Part shown: piece after piece, positions 43,734 to 53,247 of the stretch | How positions within the stretch are numbered: position 1 is the stretch's first letter | How the letters are laid out: the number at the start of each line of letters is the position of its first letter | Source of the DNA: JAPPFW01 sp965231815 | Lineage (GTDB): Bacteria; Actinomycetota; Acidimicrobiia; Spongiisociales; Spongiisociaceae | DNA: 64,000 nt | Assembly: GCA_965231815.1 (NCBI GenBank) | Contig: OZ246890.1 | Location: forward strand, 3,534,001-3,598,000 | Direction of reading: 5' to 3' | The notes under the pieces: generated by a model | Told to the model about the DNA's origin: nothing | Seen by the model: only the letters and a program-made list of their open reading frames with translations | The model's database searches: none | Translations under genes and position numbers: made by a program

Positions 43734-45989
43734 TCACGGCAGTGGGTCGTCGGAAGCGAACCGACGGAGAACGTTGGCAGTTATCCGCGAGACGTTGTTC
43801 CGGTAGTTGTTGTAGGACAGGCCGGCGCTCCACGCAATCGAGCCGGTCGAGAACACCGCTCCCCCGTTGGGATACTCGAAGTAGACCATATCGGCGCGTA
43901 CCATGTCATTGGTGGTGCCTGTCTGCTCAGAGTTCATATGCATTACTTCCTCGACAACGTGGTGGAAGCTGTCATCGAAGTCGATAGCCGAGGCCACTAC
44001 CAGAGCGTGGGCAGGAGTGCCTAGTGCCGGATCCGCCCGATCCATCTCGTAACCTGCCACTCCCCAGCCGAGGTTTAGGGTGTCGAAACCACCGATCTCC
44101 TCGTCGTCACCTATTCCTTCGAAGATAAACGCAGCTCGCGGATCGAAACTGTCCGGCAATCGCCGGTACGACGAGTTGGTGCCCGATCCCCCTTGGGCTG
44201 TCATACCGACTCCCACCAAACGCTGGGGCGCCCAGCCGCGGAACCTCCACAGACCGCCCGGCTCGCCGGTGGTGCTGTGATGGCTTTCCGCGAAGTCGGT
44301 TCGCCACGAACCGGTACCGTTCCAGCGGCGCACCTCGATGACATGGGGCCGCTCGGGATCGACCGATGTGATCCAGTAGAGCCCGTTGCCCCCCAGATAC
44401 ATGAACCGGCCACCCGAGTTGAGGTAGGCTTCCAACGCGATCAGCATGTCCTCGGTCCAGTACTCGGGATGAGCATCCGACACCACCACGTTGTAGCCGG
44501 AGAGTAGGTCCATCCCATCGAAGTGGATGTCCTCGTCCGTTATGACGTCGAAAGCAAATCCCTGGCTCTCCATCCAGTCCATCTGGTGCAGGTCGGCAGA
44601 CAGCAGAACCGGTCCACCCATGTCGGCGCCGACCGTCCGCTGCTTGTTGTCGGGCCGGAAGTTGACAATCGGCTTGCGGCTGCTCGAGTAACAAATCCCA
44701 CTCCCGTCGGTGTGCAGGTCGTACAGACCACCCAGCTTGTTGTCGACCATATAGTGCTCGTGTGGGAGGATCGGGAAATCCACCTCCATCCCCTTCCCCT
44801 CCAGGTATTCGATGAGCACGGGATTGTTGGCCATATGCTCGTTGGCGTAGGCGAGAAAGGTGTAGGTCCCGAGCAGGAAGGCGATCTTGGCAGTCGGCGC
44901 CCCACTCCGGGGCCTTACCGCGAACGGGATATAGTCCTCGGCGTCGTCGGTGGTCAACCGGAAGGCATAAATAGCACTCGCCAGGTCCTCGGGCACCGTG
45001 TAGTCGAAGTCCACTTCCCATCGGGCGTCGTCAAGGTCGTCGTCGTTGAAGCGAATAGCGGCGTACTGGTCGGGCGCCTGCTTGAAATCAATCACCCGTC
45101 CATCCCAGTTGTGGCCCGTAACGGCCCGACCCGGCATGTTGAAAACCGTCCCGTGGAGACCGTTGGTGGAGATATCGGTAGCGATGTCGGTAGCGAAGTC
45201 CCGACCGAAATCCCAGGAAGCAATCAAAGCGTCGTCAGCGGCTATCGACGTTCGATCTCCTCTCAACTCAGCGATCTCGTCGGCGTCGAGTGCTCGCCCG
45301 ATCAGAGTCGGATTGTCGATCTTGCCGTTGTAGAAACAGCCCACCGCTCCGAGTCCGGAATCCTCACCGCGGCTAGCGGCGGCCATGACCAGCGCCGCTC
45401 CCGTCCGGCCGGGTCCCCCGGATGCGCTTGCACGGGCTTCGGCCGCGGTGTCGCCGACGGGCCAGTGATCGAGGGGAGTCTGGTATACCCTTAGCAAACC
45501 GTCGTCAGCATCGTAGGTTCCGGCCACGAAGTACCACTTAGAGCTTTGCATCGCTACCCCGGTACCGGCTGTGGAGGTCGTCTCGCCGTCACCGATCCGT
45601 ACCGAGGCTGCCCCGTCCTCGTCGACGAACAGCCCGTATCCGGTTCCGGAGGGGCAGTTCCATTTGGTCACGACCCCTTGCAGGCCCTTGTCCACCGTGG
45701 TCGGGTAGATCCAAGCCGCGATCGTGAAGCTCCCGTCAAGCCGGAGGCGGTAATCGTCAGGAACGCACACGAATGAACCGGGATTGAGTTCCTGGCGCCT
45801 TCCCGGATACTCACCGTTCGCGGTCGAGTCGAGATCGTAGATCTTCGATCCCGGGCCGGCTGGATTGTCGTCCCCGTGGGCGACACGAACCAGTTGAGCC
45901 TTGAATCTGGGTGCTTGGCAACTAACCATGAAGCTTATGGTTTCGCCGGGTTGGGCGCGCAGCTTGTCCGCGTATCCAACAATCTCCAT
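43734..45989 (-). CDS. N,N-dimethylformamidase large-subunit-like protein
   Basis: The 751-residue protein matches the large subunit of N,N-dimethylformamidase. A laminin-G/concanavalin-like region lies at ~60-230 (DGSFTIAAWIYPTT), then the conserved YDLHTDGSGICYSSSRKPIVNFRP region and SDAHPEYWTEDMLIALEAYLNSGGRFMYLGGNGLYW. These hold the Tyr and Glu residues that bind the active-site iron in the characterised enzyme. It would hydrolyse a small amide. No small-subunit gene is visible nearby, so the partner may be absent or the substrate different. ATG 45989 with GGGAGG upstream is preferred over 46061. Confidence 0.8.
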   Translation of the reverse strand: MEIVGYADKLRAQPGETISFMVSCQAPRFKAQLVRVAHGDDNPAGPGSKIYDLDSTANGEYPGRRQELNPGSFVCVPDDYRLRLDGSFTIAAWIYPTTVDKGLQGVVTKWNCPSGTGYGLFVDEDGAASVRIGDGETTSTAGTGVAMQSSKWYFVAGTYDADDGLLRVYQTPLDHWPVGDTAAEARASASGGPGRTGAALVMAAASRGEDSGLGAVGCFYNGKIDNPTLIGRALDADEIAELRGDRTSIAADDALIASWDFGRDFATDIATDISTNGLHGTVFNMPGRAVTGHNWDGRVIDFKQAPDQYAAIRFNDDDLDDARWEVDFDYTVPEDLASAIYAFRLTTDDAEDYIPFAVRPRSGAPTAKIAFLLGTYTFLAYANEHMANNPVLIEYLEGKGMEVDFPILPHEHYMVDNKLGGLYDLHTDGSGICYSSSRKPIVNFRPDNKQRTVGADMGGPVLLSADLHQMDWMESQGFAFDVITDEDIHFDGMDLLSGYNVVVSDAHPEYWTEDMLIALEAYLNSGGRFMYLGGNGLYWITSVDPERPHVIEVRRWNGTGSWRTDFAESHHSTTGEPGGLWRFRGWAPQRLVGVGMTAQGGSGTNSSYRRLPDSFDPRAAFIFEGIGDDEEIGGFDTLNLGWGVAGYEMDRADPALGTPAHALVVASAIDFDDSFHHVVEEVMHMNSEQTGTTNDMVRADMVYFEYPNGGAVFSTGSIAWSAGLSYNNYRNNVSRITANVLRRFASDDPLP

Positions 45990-46070
45990 GTCATACCTCC
46001 CATCAGCGGCCATAGCGGCCGGGTGACGATCCAGAACGTTACCCGGATCATGGACCGTCAACGATGTACC

Positions 46071-46970
46071 TCAGCGAACCTGCGGCTCACTGCCGGCAAA
46101 CGGAACATCCGGAACCCCTGTGACGCCTGGGGCGAGAGCGAACAGGTCGCCGCCCCGCGGCTCGTCGTCTCTCCTCGCGTGGCTACCCCCGCCACCGATC
46201 GACGTCACGAACAATGTGGCCATTCCGGATCCGCCGAAAGCCGTCATCGAAGGCTTGCTGGCAGGCAAGTCGATTTTGCGGTCGAGGTCACCATCGGGAG
46301 TGAAACGCAGCACGGCCGAGCCGTGGACAGCCGCCACCCAGTAGCAACCCTCGACATCCACACACGCTCCGTCCGGCCGACCCGGCAGGCCACCGAAGTC
46401 CACGAACAGAGATTCGTTCCGGGCCGTTCCCGTCTCAAGGTCGTAGTCGTAGCACAAGACCGTTCGGGAAAACGAGTCCGCCCAATACATCCGGTTCCGC
46501 TCCGTGTCGAAGGCCAAGGCGTTGGGAACGCCCACCCTCTCGCGGGTGACCGAGAAGGACCCGTCTGATTCGATCCGGTACAGGCTGCCCGTATAGCGCT
46601 CATCGGCGGCACGTTCGTACATCGATCCCACCCAGTAGCGTCCAGCAGGATCCGTGCGGCCGTCGTTCATCCGATTCCCCCTTCCGGGAGGCTCCAGCGT
46701 CACCCACGGGGTCGAATTGCCGGTCTCCCAATCGAACCAAACCAGTTCGGTCTCCGCCGCGATGAGCAGCCGTCCGGGCTTCGACGTCCGAACCATCGAA
46801 CCGGGCCGTCCCGGGATCTCACGAGTCTCATCCACACCGGTAACAGGGTCAAAGCGGTGCACGACACGACCATCGATGTCTTCCCAGTAGAGCACCGACT
46901 CGTCCGGGCTCCACAGCGGGCACTCGCCCAAGAGCGCTCCGGCCCTGACGGCGACCTCGACAGCTACCAC
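46071..46970 (-). CDS. SMP-30/gluconolactonase-family lactonase
   Basis: The 299-residue six-bladed propeller of the SMP-30 family shows its metal ligands: Glu16 in LGECPLW, Asn in NRMNDGRTD, Asn in VPNALAF and Asp in RPDGACVD. Such enzymes hydrolyse sugar lactones or related esters with a divalent cation. It is upstream of the dimethylformamidase-like gene on the same strand. The specific lactone is unknown. Confidence 0.87.
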   Translation of the reverse strand: MVAVEVAVRAGALLGECPLWSPDESVLYWEDIDGRVVHRFDPVTGVDETREIPGRPGSMVRTSKPGRLLIAAETELVWFDWETGNSTPWVTLEPPGRGNRMNDGRTDPAGRYWVGSMYERAADERYTGSLYRIESDGSFSVTRERVGVPNALAFDTERNRMYWADSFSRTVLCYDYDLETGTARNESLFVDFGGLPGRPDGACVDVEGCYWVAAVHGSAVLRFTPDGDLDRKIDLPASKPSMTAFGGSGMATLFVTSIGGGGSHARRDDEPRGGDLFALAPGVTGVPDVPFAGSEPQVR

Positions 46971-47690
46971 GATTGTTCACTCATACGAGACGGTCTGGTC
47001 TGGAAGTCACGATTCTCCACTTCGATTAGCCACACGTTACCGATTGTGCGCTACGTCACGTTTCGAAAAACCGGAATCATATCGGACCTTCAGGCTAGTG
47101 TCGTGAATCGTTGTTTCGCTTGTGTTCGGGAGACCGCGAAATCTTTGTGGCGGGCGTAACCCGACATCCGGGGGAATCTGTCACACCCGGTCTGCATACT
47201 GGTGGGTAACCGTAAAGCACCGACGGTTGGGTCAGGTACCGACCGGACCGGGGTTGGGATCATCTTGCTTGTTTTCTTCTGCCTGGCCTCTGTTTGGCCA
47301 GGCGAGGGGATAGCGGGACGCGTTTCGACGCTGAGGAGGCGGCGGCCGGGGGTGGGTCCCACTGAAAGGGGTCCCACCCGGGTAGTTCGGTTTTCGCGGT
47401 CTTAACCCGGGTCTGTACAGGAAGCCGGCCGGGTGGTTACTTGCAATATGCACGGAACTTCCGACTCGGGACACTAGATCACGTTTCAATAAGCCTTCGG
47501 AAGGAGTCAACCGCGTCCCGGTAGGCTCACACAAGGCCAATAGGATTCAAGTGTCGGGCGGAGATGTCGGCCGGATTGCCGGGGAGTACATAGTCACAGC
47601 AGGAGAAAAAGGGAACCGTCACGGAAGATCTCTGTGGTCGTTTCCGCTTGGCAGCGATCGCATGTCCGCAAGAAGGGAAACAAGGTCGAT
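46971..47690. other. Intergenic region with two hairpins and one IS-end-like repeat
   Basis: No convincing gene is present. The string ATACTGGTGGGTAACCGT (about 47196-47213) also occurs inverted near 1171. A hairpin with 8-bp arms (GCCTGGCC / GGCCAGGC) lies at 47281-47303. A second, imperfect one (GGGTGGG / CCCACCC, followed by GGTTTT) is at about 47346-47391 and could be a terminator. Small open frames here lack ribosome-binding sites. Confidence 0.45.
47281..47303 (+). terminator. Hairpin, possible terminator or structured RNA
   Basis: Perfect 8-bp arms GCCTGGCC and GGCCAGGC enclose a 7-nt loop in the long spacer upstream of the PhyH gene. No U-tract follows, so termination is uncertain. 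Confidence 0.35.
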
Positions 47691-48491
47691 ATGAAAGCGC
47701 TGACCGTAGAGCAGATCGGTGAATGGGAACGCAATGGATTTCTCAAGGTCGGAAAGTTCGTCGACGCTCAAGAGCTCACAGAAATCCGCAGGATCATGGA
47801 TGGTCTTGTCGAACAGGATCCGCCCGACCGCAATGTCCATGTGGACATCGACCCGGCTCTGGAAAACCGGAGCGACATTCCGAGGACCAAGAAGTTTCGA
47901 GCGCTGATGCACGCCGCCCACGCCAGCCGCGAGCTCCTCGATAGCTACACCCTGCGGCCCAGGACACTCGACGTGGTGGAAGACCTCATCGGTCCTGACA
48001 TCGTCTACTACACCGACCAGACTTTTCTCAAGCCACCTGGTGGGAGCGGGGCGCCGGCTCACCAGGACAACGCCTATTGGGATGTCTTCTGGTCAGGAAA
48101 GGGCAAGCTCTCGGTTTGGTTGGCGCTGGACGATTCCACCTTGGAGCGGGGCTGTACCCAGTTCGTTCCCGGCAGCCATCGCGAAATATTGCAGCACGAT
48201 CGGGACTTCAGCAAGGACGCCCTCTTCGGAGGTGCGGTCCCGGACCTGGACGCCGACCAACTCGATTTCGTCCCGGTCGAGCTAGAGGCCGGTGATGCCT
48301 GCATACACCACTGCGAGATAATCCACCGGAGCGGTCCCAATGTGTCGGACCACTCTCGGCGCGGTCTGGTGACGATCTACTTCAGCGGGCGCTGCACCTA
48401 CACCGGTAAGGACAGCGATTGGTTCACCCACCGAATGGTGCCGGCGAGAGGCCACGTTTACCCCGGGTGTGTCGGCTGGTACGAGTCGTAG
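47691..48491 (+). CDS. Phytanoyl-CoA dioxygenase family (PhyH) Fe(II)/2-oxoglutarate oxygenase
   Basis: The 266-residue oxygenase has the facial triad HQD (His124, Asp126) and the distal His212 in CEIIHRSGPN, with a 2-oxoglutarate-binding Arg shortly after (SRRGLVTIYF). WLALDDSTLERGCTQFVPGSH is a standard PhyH segment. Members hydroxylate CoA thioesters, ectoine or small molecules; the substrate is unknown. ATG 47691 is preferred, and the frame opens at 47634. It is convergent with the aspartate-dehydrogenase-like gene. Confidence 0.87.
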   Translation: MKALTVEQIGEWERNGFLKVGKFVDAQELTEIRRIMDGLVEQDPPDRNVHVDIDPALENRSDIPRTKKFRALMHAAHASRELLDSYTLRPRTLDVVEDLIGPDIVYYTDQTFLKPPGGSGAPAHQDNAYWDVFWSGKGKLSVWLALDDSTLERGCTQFVPGSHREILQHDRDFSKDALFGGAVPDLDADQLDFVPVELEAGDACIHHCEIIHRSGPNVSDHSRRGLVTIYFSGRCTYTGKDSDWFTHRMVPARGHVYPGCVGWYES

Positions 48492-48510
48492 CCGACACCT
48501 ACCGCAACGC

Positions 48511-49320
48511 TCAGCAGATCTGAATTCCGGAACCCGGGCCCTTGGCGCGTAGCACACTTCCGAGCGCTGAGATGAGAGTGAACATCCCGCTCACCCCTTT
48601 CATCGGGCTGACCCGCCTGATGGTCAGGTCGGCGGTGTCGCCGCGGGCGATGATCTCGATGTCGGAGGTGTGGGAATCTGCCATCGCGACGAGCACCGAC
48701 CGGGTACGGTCAAACCCGATGCCTCCCAGCGCCAGCGCCGCATGCGAGTTCACGTTGCGGGGAAACAGGGGACAGATGCCCCTGGTAGGCCCGTCGTAGA
48801 TAACCGTGTCGCCGGCTATGGCGTCCGCGGTAAGAGTAGGGTGATCCCGAAAGTCGATACTGGAGAGGCCCTTGCGCATCACCATGGTGACCTCCCTCCA
48901 CTGGTTACGTCCCTCGGCAATGGCCTCCAGACCTACGACAGCCCCGTGGGGTATGTACAGCCGAGTGCCGTGGACGTGCGCAGAATCCACGAGAGCGCGT
49001 TCGAGGTCGGCATCCGCCAACGCGGTGAGGGAAAGCGGCATGTAGTCGGTGTGGCTCAGGAACCGTGTCCCAAAGCCGACCGTCACGGACGGATGGGCCA
49101 ATTCGACCACCAGATCGGTTTCACGCTCCGCGAAATCCCCAAGATCATCCAGTATCAGGTGCTGCGGAAGATGCGCCACCTTCTCCGGGCTGCGGTTGTA
49201 AACGAACGCCACCCCGAGCCCCAACTCCGGTCTGGTGGTGATCTGCTCATATATGTAAGAACCGATCAAGCCGAAACCGACGATCCCTACTCGAGGTCGA
49301 GGTTCGCTGATCTCACACAT
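48511..49320 (-). CDS. Aspartate dehydrogenase-like NAD(P)-dependent oxidoreductase
   Basis: The 269-residue protein has an N-terminal Rossmann motif VGIVGFGLIGSYIYE and a C-terminal catalytic region (FPRNVNSHAALALGGIGFDRT) like the L-aspartate dehydrogenase/NadX family. It would oxidise an amino acid to the imino acid, or reduce the reverse. It follows threonine dehydratase (12-bp gap) and an aminotransferase in one minus-strand operon, so it probably serves amino-acid breakdown. The exact substrate is uncertain. Confidence 0.78.
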   Translation of the reverse strand: MCEISEPRPRVGIVGFGLIGSYIYEQITTRPELGLGVAFVYNRSPEKVAHLPQHLILDDLGDFAERETDLVVELAHPSVTVGFGTRFLSHTDYMPLSLTALADADLERALVDSAHVHGTRLYIPHGAVVGLEAIAEGRNQWREVTMVMRKGLSSIDFRDHPTLTADAIAGDTVIYDGPTRGICPLFPRNVNSHAALALGGIGFDRTRSVLVAMADSHTSDIEIIARGDTADLTIRRVSPMKGVSGMFTLISALGSVLRAKGPGSGIQIC

Positions 49321-49332
49321 CCGATCATCGGT

Positions 49333-50307
49333 TCAGGATCCGGCATCTCCGGACAGGATCTTCCCCAGCACGGAGGGTTGGATGTTGCCCCCGGAGGCGA
49401 TTGCCACGGTCAACCGATCGTTGTCGACCAAGCCGTCAAGGAAGGCGGCCGCGGCGGTTGCGCCACCGGGCTCGGCCAGGGTTTTGGTGCGGAACAGAAT
49501 AGTCCTCACCGACTCCGCGATGGCTTCTTCGCTTACCAGGAGAATGTCATCAAGGTATCTCTGAAGGTAGCGGAAAGGGAGTTCTCCGGGCCGCCGACCC
49601 GAAAGAGCGTCCGCCATCGAATCCCAGTTCTCGATTGTGCGAACCTCGCCGGCCTGCCATGACCGGTAAGCCGCGGCGCCGCCCTCCGGTTGGACACCCA
49701 ACACCTCCACATCCGGGCGGTTCTCCTTGATCGCCACCGCGATACCGGCCGCCAACCCGCCACTCGAAACAGGTATCAAGACGGTCTCAACATCGGGTAC
49801 CTGCTCGAGAATCTCCAAACCGATGCCCGAATGGCCGATCGGCACTTCCGGGTGCTCGAACGAGTGCAGAGCGAACATACCCTGAGCCCCCGCTACCCGC
49901 TCGACCGTAGGGTCCCGATCGGCGAACGTCGGACACAGAATCACCTGCGCTCCGTAGTCCCTGGTGGACTGGATCTTTACATCGGCCGTGTAGTCGGGCA
50001 TCACGATGGCCACCGGCGACCCGACCACCGGTCCCGCGTATGCGAACGCTTGGGCGAAGTTCCCCGACGAGGACATAACGATGCCTTTGCGACGGCTCTC
50101 TCCGTCGAGAGATCGAAGGATGTGAAAGGCGGCGCGGGCCTTGTAGGACCCGGTTACCTGCAGATGCTCGGCCTTGAGAAAGAGACGTTCCTGCCCTACC
50201 TCGGCGGAGGAACGGGCAACGGGGAGGATAGGAGTCACCCGGACCGGCGGCGCCATCCGATCATATGCGTTGATGATCTTCTCTAGCGTGATCTCACCAC
50301 CGGCCAT
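49333..50307 (-). CDS. Threonine/serine dehydratase-like PLP enzyme
   Basis: The 324-residue fold-type II PLP enzyme has a TGSYKARAA lysine motif, SSSGNFAQAFAYAG (the usual His after Asn is replaced by Phe), and PVSSGGLAAGIAVAIKE phosphate-binding loop. It lacks a regulatory ACT domain and so resembles catabolic dehydratases or serine racemases. It would convert a hydroxyamino acid to a keto acid and ammonia. Its start overlaps the end of the upstream aminotransferase gene by 14 bp. Confidence 0.83.
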   Translation of the reverse strand: MAGGEITLEKIINAYDRMAPPVRVTPILPVARSSAEVGQERLFLKAEHLQVTGSYKARAAFHILRSLDGESRRKGIVMSSSGNFAQAFAYAGPVVGSPVAIVMPDYTADVKIQSTRDYGAQVILCPTFADRDPTVERVAGAQGMFALHSFEHPEVPIGHSGIGLEILEQVPDVETVLIPVSSGGLAAGIAVAIKENRPDVEVLGVQPEGGAAAYRSWQAGEVRTIENWDSMADALSGRRPGELPFRYLQRYLDDILLVSEEAIAESVRTILFRTKTLAEPGGATAAAAFLDGLVDNDRLTVAIASGGNIQPSVLGKILSGDAGS

Positions 50308-51640
50308 GCTGATCCTCCAACACGTCTCGGAGCACCGCCACCCCTTGTTCTAGATCCGACTCGCCGATTGTCAACGCCGGGAAGAAGACCGTGCAATCCC
50401 CTACCAGAGCACTCTGCGAGGCGAGTGTATTCAGCACGACCCCTCGGCGGAACATAGCTGCGGTGAGCGAGGCGGCTACCTTCGACTCGGGTGGGAACTT
50501 CTCTCGCCTGTCTCGTGACCTTACGTATTCGATCATATGCATGAGGCCGATACCACGAATCTCACCAACCACCGGAAGGTGGCCCAACTCGTCCTCAAGC
50601 AGTGACCGGAGGAAGGCGCCCCTCTTGGCCGCCCGTTCTATCAGGCCTTCGCGGAGTATCACTTCAAGGACCGCCAGACCCACCGCGCAGGAAATCGGCG
50701 CCCCGCTGAAGGTGTGGACCTCGGCCATATTGCGCCGCTGCACCGCGATCTCGTCAACGATCTCGGTCTTGACCAGGGTCGCGCCCAGAGGCGTGTAGCC
50801 ACCGCCCAGACCCTTGGCCAGGTTGCACAGATCGGCTACCACCCCGAAGTGTTCCATGGCAAGGAACTCACCCGTCCTACCGGCGCCGCTTACGATCTCG
50901 TCGGTTATGAGAAGGATCCCGCGCCGATCGCAGATCTCACGCACCTTCCGCCAGTAGGATGCGGGGGGTACCGACATACCGGCCGAGGGAGAAACCGGCT
51001 CGGCCACAAGCGCTGACACGGTGTGCGGTCCGGTGGCTTCTATGGCGGCATCCAGAGCCGATGCCGCCCGCTCGGCAAGTATCTCTCCCTCCAAACCGGC
51101 GAACGGCCCCCGGTAGTTCACCGGCGCCGTCACCTTGACGGTGTGCATAAGGTGAGGGTCGTAGGACCGGTTCACATCCCATCGTCCGGTCATTGACAAG
51201 GCGCCCATCGTGGCGCCGTGATAGCTGGGCGCCAGCGCCACGATCTTGGTCCTCTCCCAGTCACCTCGGGCTAGGTGGTACTGGCGAGCTATCCGGATCG
51301 AAAGTTCGTTGGCCTCCGAACCGCCGGAGGTGAACATCACCTTGCCGACCCCTTCGGGCGCCAGGTCCGCAAGCCGGGCGGCCAACAGTTCTTGCTGATC
51401 GTTGGTGACCCGCGAGTTGTGAACGAATGACAGTTTCCGGGCCTGAGCCGCCATAGCATCCGCTATCTCGGACCGGCCCTGTCCTATACCTGCGGTTGCG
51501 GATATACCGCTGGACAGATCGAGGTACCGCTTTCCGGCCGAGTCCCACAGATGAAAGCCCGACGCACGGACCATGGTGGGGTACTCATCATCGGGAACGC
51601 GGTAGAAAACCGCCGAGGTTTGGGAACGCGATGCCGACAT
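50294..51640 (-). CDS. Class III (omega) PLP aminotransferase
   Basis: The 448-residue fold-type I aminotransferase has FTSGGSEANELSIRIARQYH, PSYHGATMGALS, the PLP-binding Asp in LLITDEIVSGAGRTG and the Schiff-base Lys in LCNLAKGLGGGY. Class III members move amino groups from omega-amino acids or diamines. ATG 51640 has TATAGT 6 nt upstream and no ribosome-binding site, indicating a leaderless mRNA; the open frame extends to 51748. It starts a three-gene operon (aminotransferase, dehydratase, aspartate dehydrogenase-like) divergent from a glutamine-synthetase-like gene. Confidence 0.88.
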   Translation of the reverse strand: MSASRSQTSAVFYRVPDDEYPTMVRASGFHLWDSAGKRYLDLSSGISATAGIGQGRSEIADAMAAQARKLSFVHNSRVTNDQQELLAARLADLAPEGVGKVMFTSGGSEANELSIRIARQYHLARGDWERTKIVALAPSYHGATMGALSMTGRWDVNRSYDPHLMHTVKVTAPVNYRGPFAGLEGEILAERAASALDAAIEATGPHTVSALVAEPVSPSAGMSVPPASYWRKVREICDRRGILLITDEIVSGAGRTGEFLAMEHFGVVADLCNLAKGLGGGYTPLGATLVKTEIVDEIAVQRRNMAEVHTFSGAPISCAVGLAVLEVILREGLIERAAKRGAFLRSLLEDELGHLPVVGEIRGIGLMHMIEYVRSRDRREKFPPESKVAASLTAAMFRRGVVLNTLASQSALVGDCTVFFPALTIGESDLEQGVAVLRDVLEDQHGRW

Positions 51641-51646
51641 AGGCCG

Positions 51647-51652
51647 ACTATA
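51647..51652 (-). promoter_or_regulatory. -10 box for a leaderless aminotransferase transcript
   Basis: TATAGT on the minus strand ends 6 nt before ATG 51640, so transcription should begin at the start codon. No purine-rich ribosome-binding site precedes that ATG. Confidence 0.45.
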
Positions 51653-51852
51653 CCGCGCCAGAGGCCGGAACACCCTCCTATGAAGAGGCGGCGCGTAGCG
51701 TGATACTCGGCTATTCGAGCGCGACGCAGCATGGAAATGATGTTGCACAATTGCATACCTCCCATTCCACCAGCCCTCCTATAATTATCCGGGCACAAGG
51801 ATCGGTGATCGTCGTGCTTTGAGCGGCGGACCGCCACAAGGAGGTCGGTAAG

Positions 51853-53214
51853 GTGTCCGAGTTCGACAGAATCTTCGATGACTGGGAAGAGGAAGGAATC
51901 AAGCGGGTCCGGTTCGAGTTGCCCGACCTGCACGGCACCTCCCGCGCCAAGGTCGTTCCTCTCCAGGCTGCCCGCTCATTCGCCCGCAACGGTCTCAACA
52001 TGTACGGCGGCGCGGCGGTCCTTGATACCCGCTCCGATGTGGTGCCCGGAAGCCTTTACAACGAGGAAGTGGGCTACGGAGACCAGTTGCTGTTTCCGGA
52101 TCCCGCCACGGCCGCAATCGTACCGTGGGCGCCGGACACGGCCCGCCTGATCTGCGATGCGGAGTGGTACGGCGGAAACACCTTGGAAGCGACCCCGCGG
52201 GCCGTCTACCGGCGTGTGCTGGAAAAGGCACGCAGGATGGGTTTCGACCCGATGACCGGATGCGAGTTCGAGTTCTACCTCCTAGACGGGCAAACCCACG
52301 AACGCCTTTTCGAGGGTTACCACATCTTCAACGTCGTCCGTAACGAATGGGTTCCGACGATCAACAGGATCGTCGATCTGATGCCGGGAGCAGGAATTGA
52401 CATCATCACCGCCAATTGCGAATACGCCGGATCTCAGTGGGAGATCAACTTCACACCCGGGCGCGGACTCGATGGCCCTGACAAAGCCTTCACGTTCAAG
52501 AACGGGGTGAAGCAGATCGCCCACCAGGACGGCTACCTGGCCACCTTCATGACCAAGCCGTGGGCAGGGCACGCCGGGAACGGTTGCCATATCCACATGT
52601 CGCTGGTCGACACGGACAAAGGTCACAACGTAATGGCTGATGAGTCTCACCCCCAGGGACTCAGCGAGGTAGGTCTTCGCTTTGTAGCCGGCCTCATCAC
52701 CCACGCCAACGCTATCGACGCTCTCCTAGCTCCGACGGTTAACTGCCGTCGCCGTCGCCGCACCCACACATTCAGCCCGACCAATATCTCTTGGGGTTTG
52801 GAGGATCGCTCGGCCTTTTTGAGGGTAAAGGCCGCGGGTGACGCCACCCGGATCGAAACTCGGTCCCCCAGCGCCCTCATGAACCCGTATCTGGCCTCAG
52901 CAGCCATCCTCGCGGCCGGTCTGGACGGGATCGAGAAGGGATTGGCCCCCCCGCCCCCATCGCGGAGCGGCGAGCCGGCCGAGGACAATGAGTCGCTCGA
53001 AAAACTCCCCGGCACCCTGGGCGAGGCCCTCGACCATTTCGAAGCCGACGCCGCCACTTCCAGATTCTTCGGCCAAGACTTCAAGGACGCCTTCCTCGCG
53101 GTGCGTCGCTATGAGCTGGCGCGATACGCCGCGGAGGAGAACGACGATCCGGACTCGCAGCGCACCGACGAGATCAGCGCCTGGGAGACTAACGAGTACT
53201 TGGAGCTGTTCTAA
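51853..53214 (+). CDS. Glutamine synthetase-like ligase (possible gamma-glutamylamide synthetase)
   Basis: The 453-residue GlnA-family protein has a beta-grasp N-terminus (DLHGTSRAKVVPL), GCEFEFYLLDG, NGCHIHMSL and TVNCRRRRRTHTFSPTNISWGLEDRSAFLRV, the ATP/glutamate-binding core. It lacks the adenylylation-site Tyr region of housekeeping GS. Relatives such as PuuA and GlnA2/3-type enzymes ligate glutamate to amines (putrescine, spermidine, ethanolamine). GTG 51853 follows AAGGAGG. Neighbours are an amidohydrolase remnant downstream and a divergent aminotransferase, supporting an amine-catabolic role. Confidence 0.85.
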   Translation: MSEFDRIFDDWEEEGIKRVRFELPDLHGTSRAKVVPLQAARSFARNGLNMYGGAAVLDTRSDVVPGSLYNEEVGYGDQLLFPDPATAAIVPWAPDTARLICDAEWYGGNTLEATPRAVYRRVLEKARRMGFDPMTGCEFEFYLLDGQTHERLFEGYHIFNVVRNEWVPTINRIVDLMPGAGIDIITANCEYAGSQWEINFTPGRGLDGPDKAFTFKNGVKQIAHQDGYLATFMTKPWAGHAGNGCHIHMSLVDTDKGHNVMADESHPQGLSEVGLRFVAGLITHANAIDALLAPTVNCRRRRRTHTFSPTNISWGLEDRSAFLRVKAAGDATRIETRSPSALMNPYLASAAILAAGLDGIEKGLAPPPPSRSGEPAEDNESLEKLPGTLGEALDHFEADAATSRFFGQDFKDAFLAVRRYELARYAAEENDDPDSQRTDEISAWETNEYLELF

Positions 53215-53247
53215 CAAAACGTAACCGGATGATGTTCGGTCAGGCTC

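Noticed and set aside
44523..45494. 323-residue open frame antisense to the dimethylformamidase-like gene
   Set aside because: It is a compositional shadow; the opposite strand has clear family motifs throughout.
47202..47405. 67-residue frame with a hydrophobic stretch upstream of PhyH
   Set aside because: No ribosome-binding site, an Arg-rich tail, and it runs through two hairpins. More likely noncoding.
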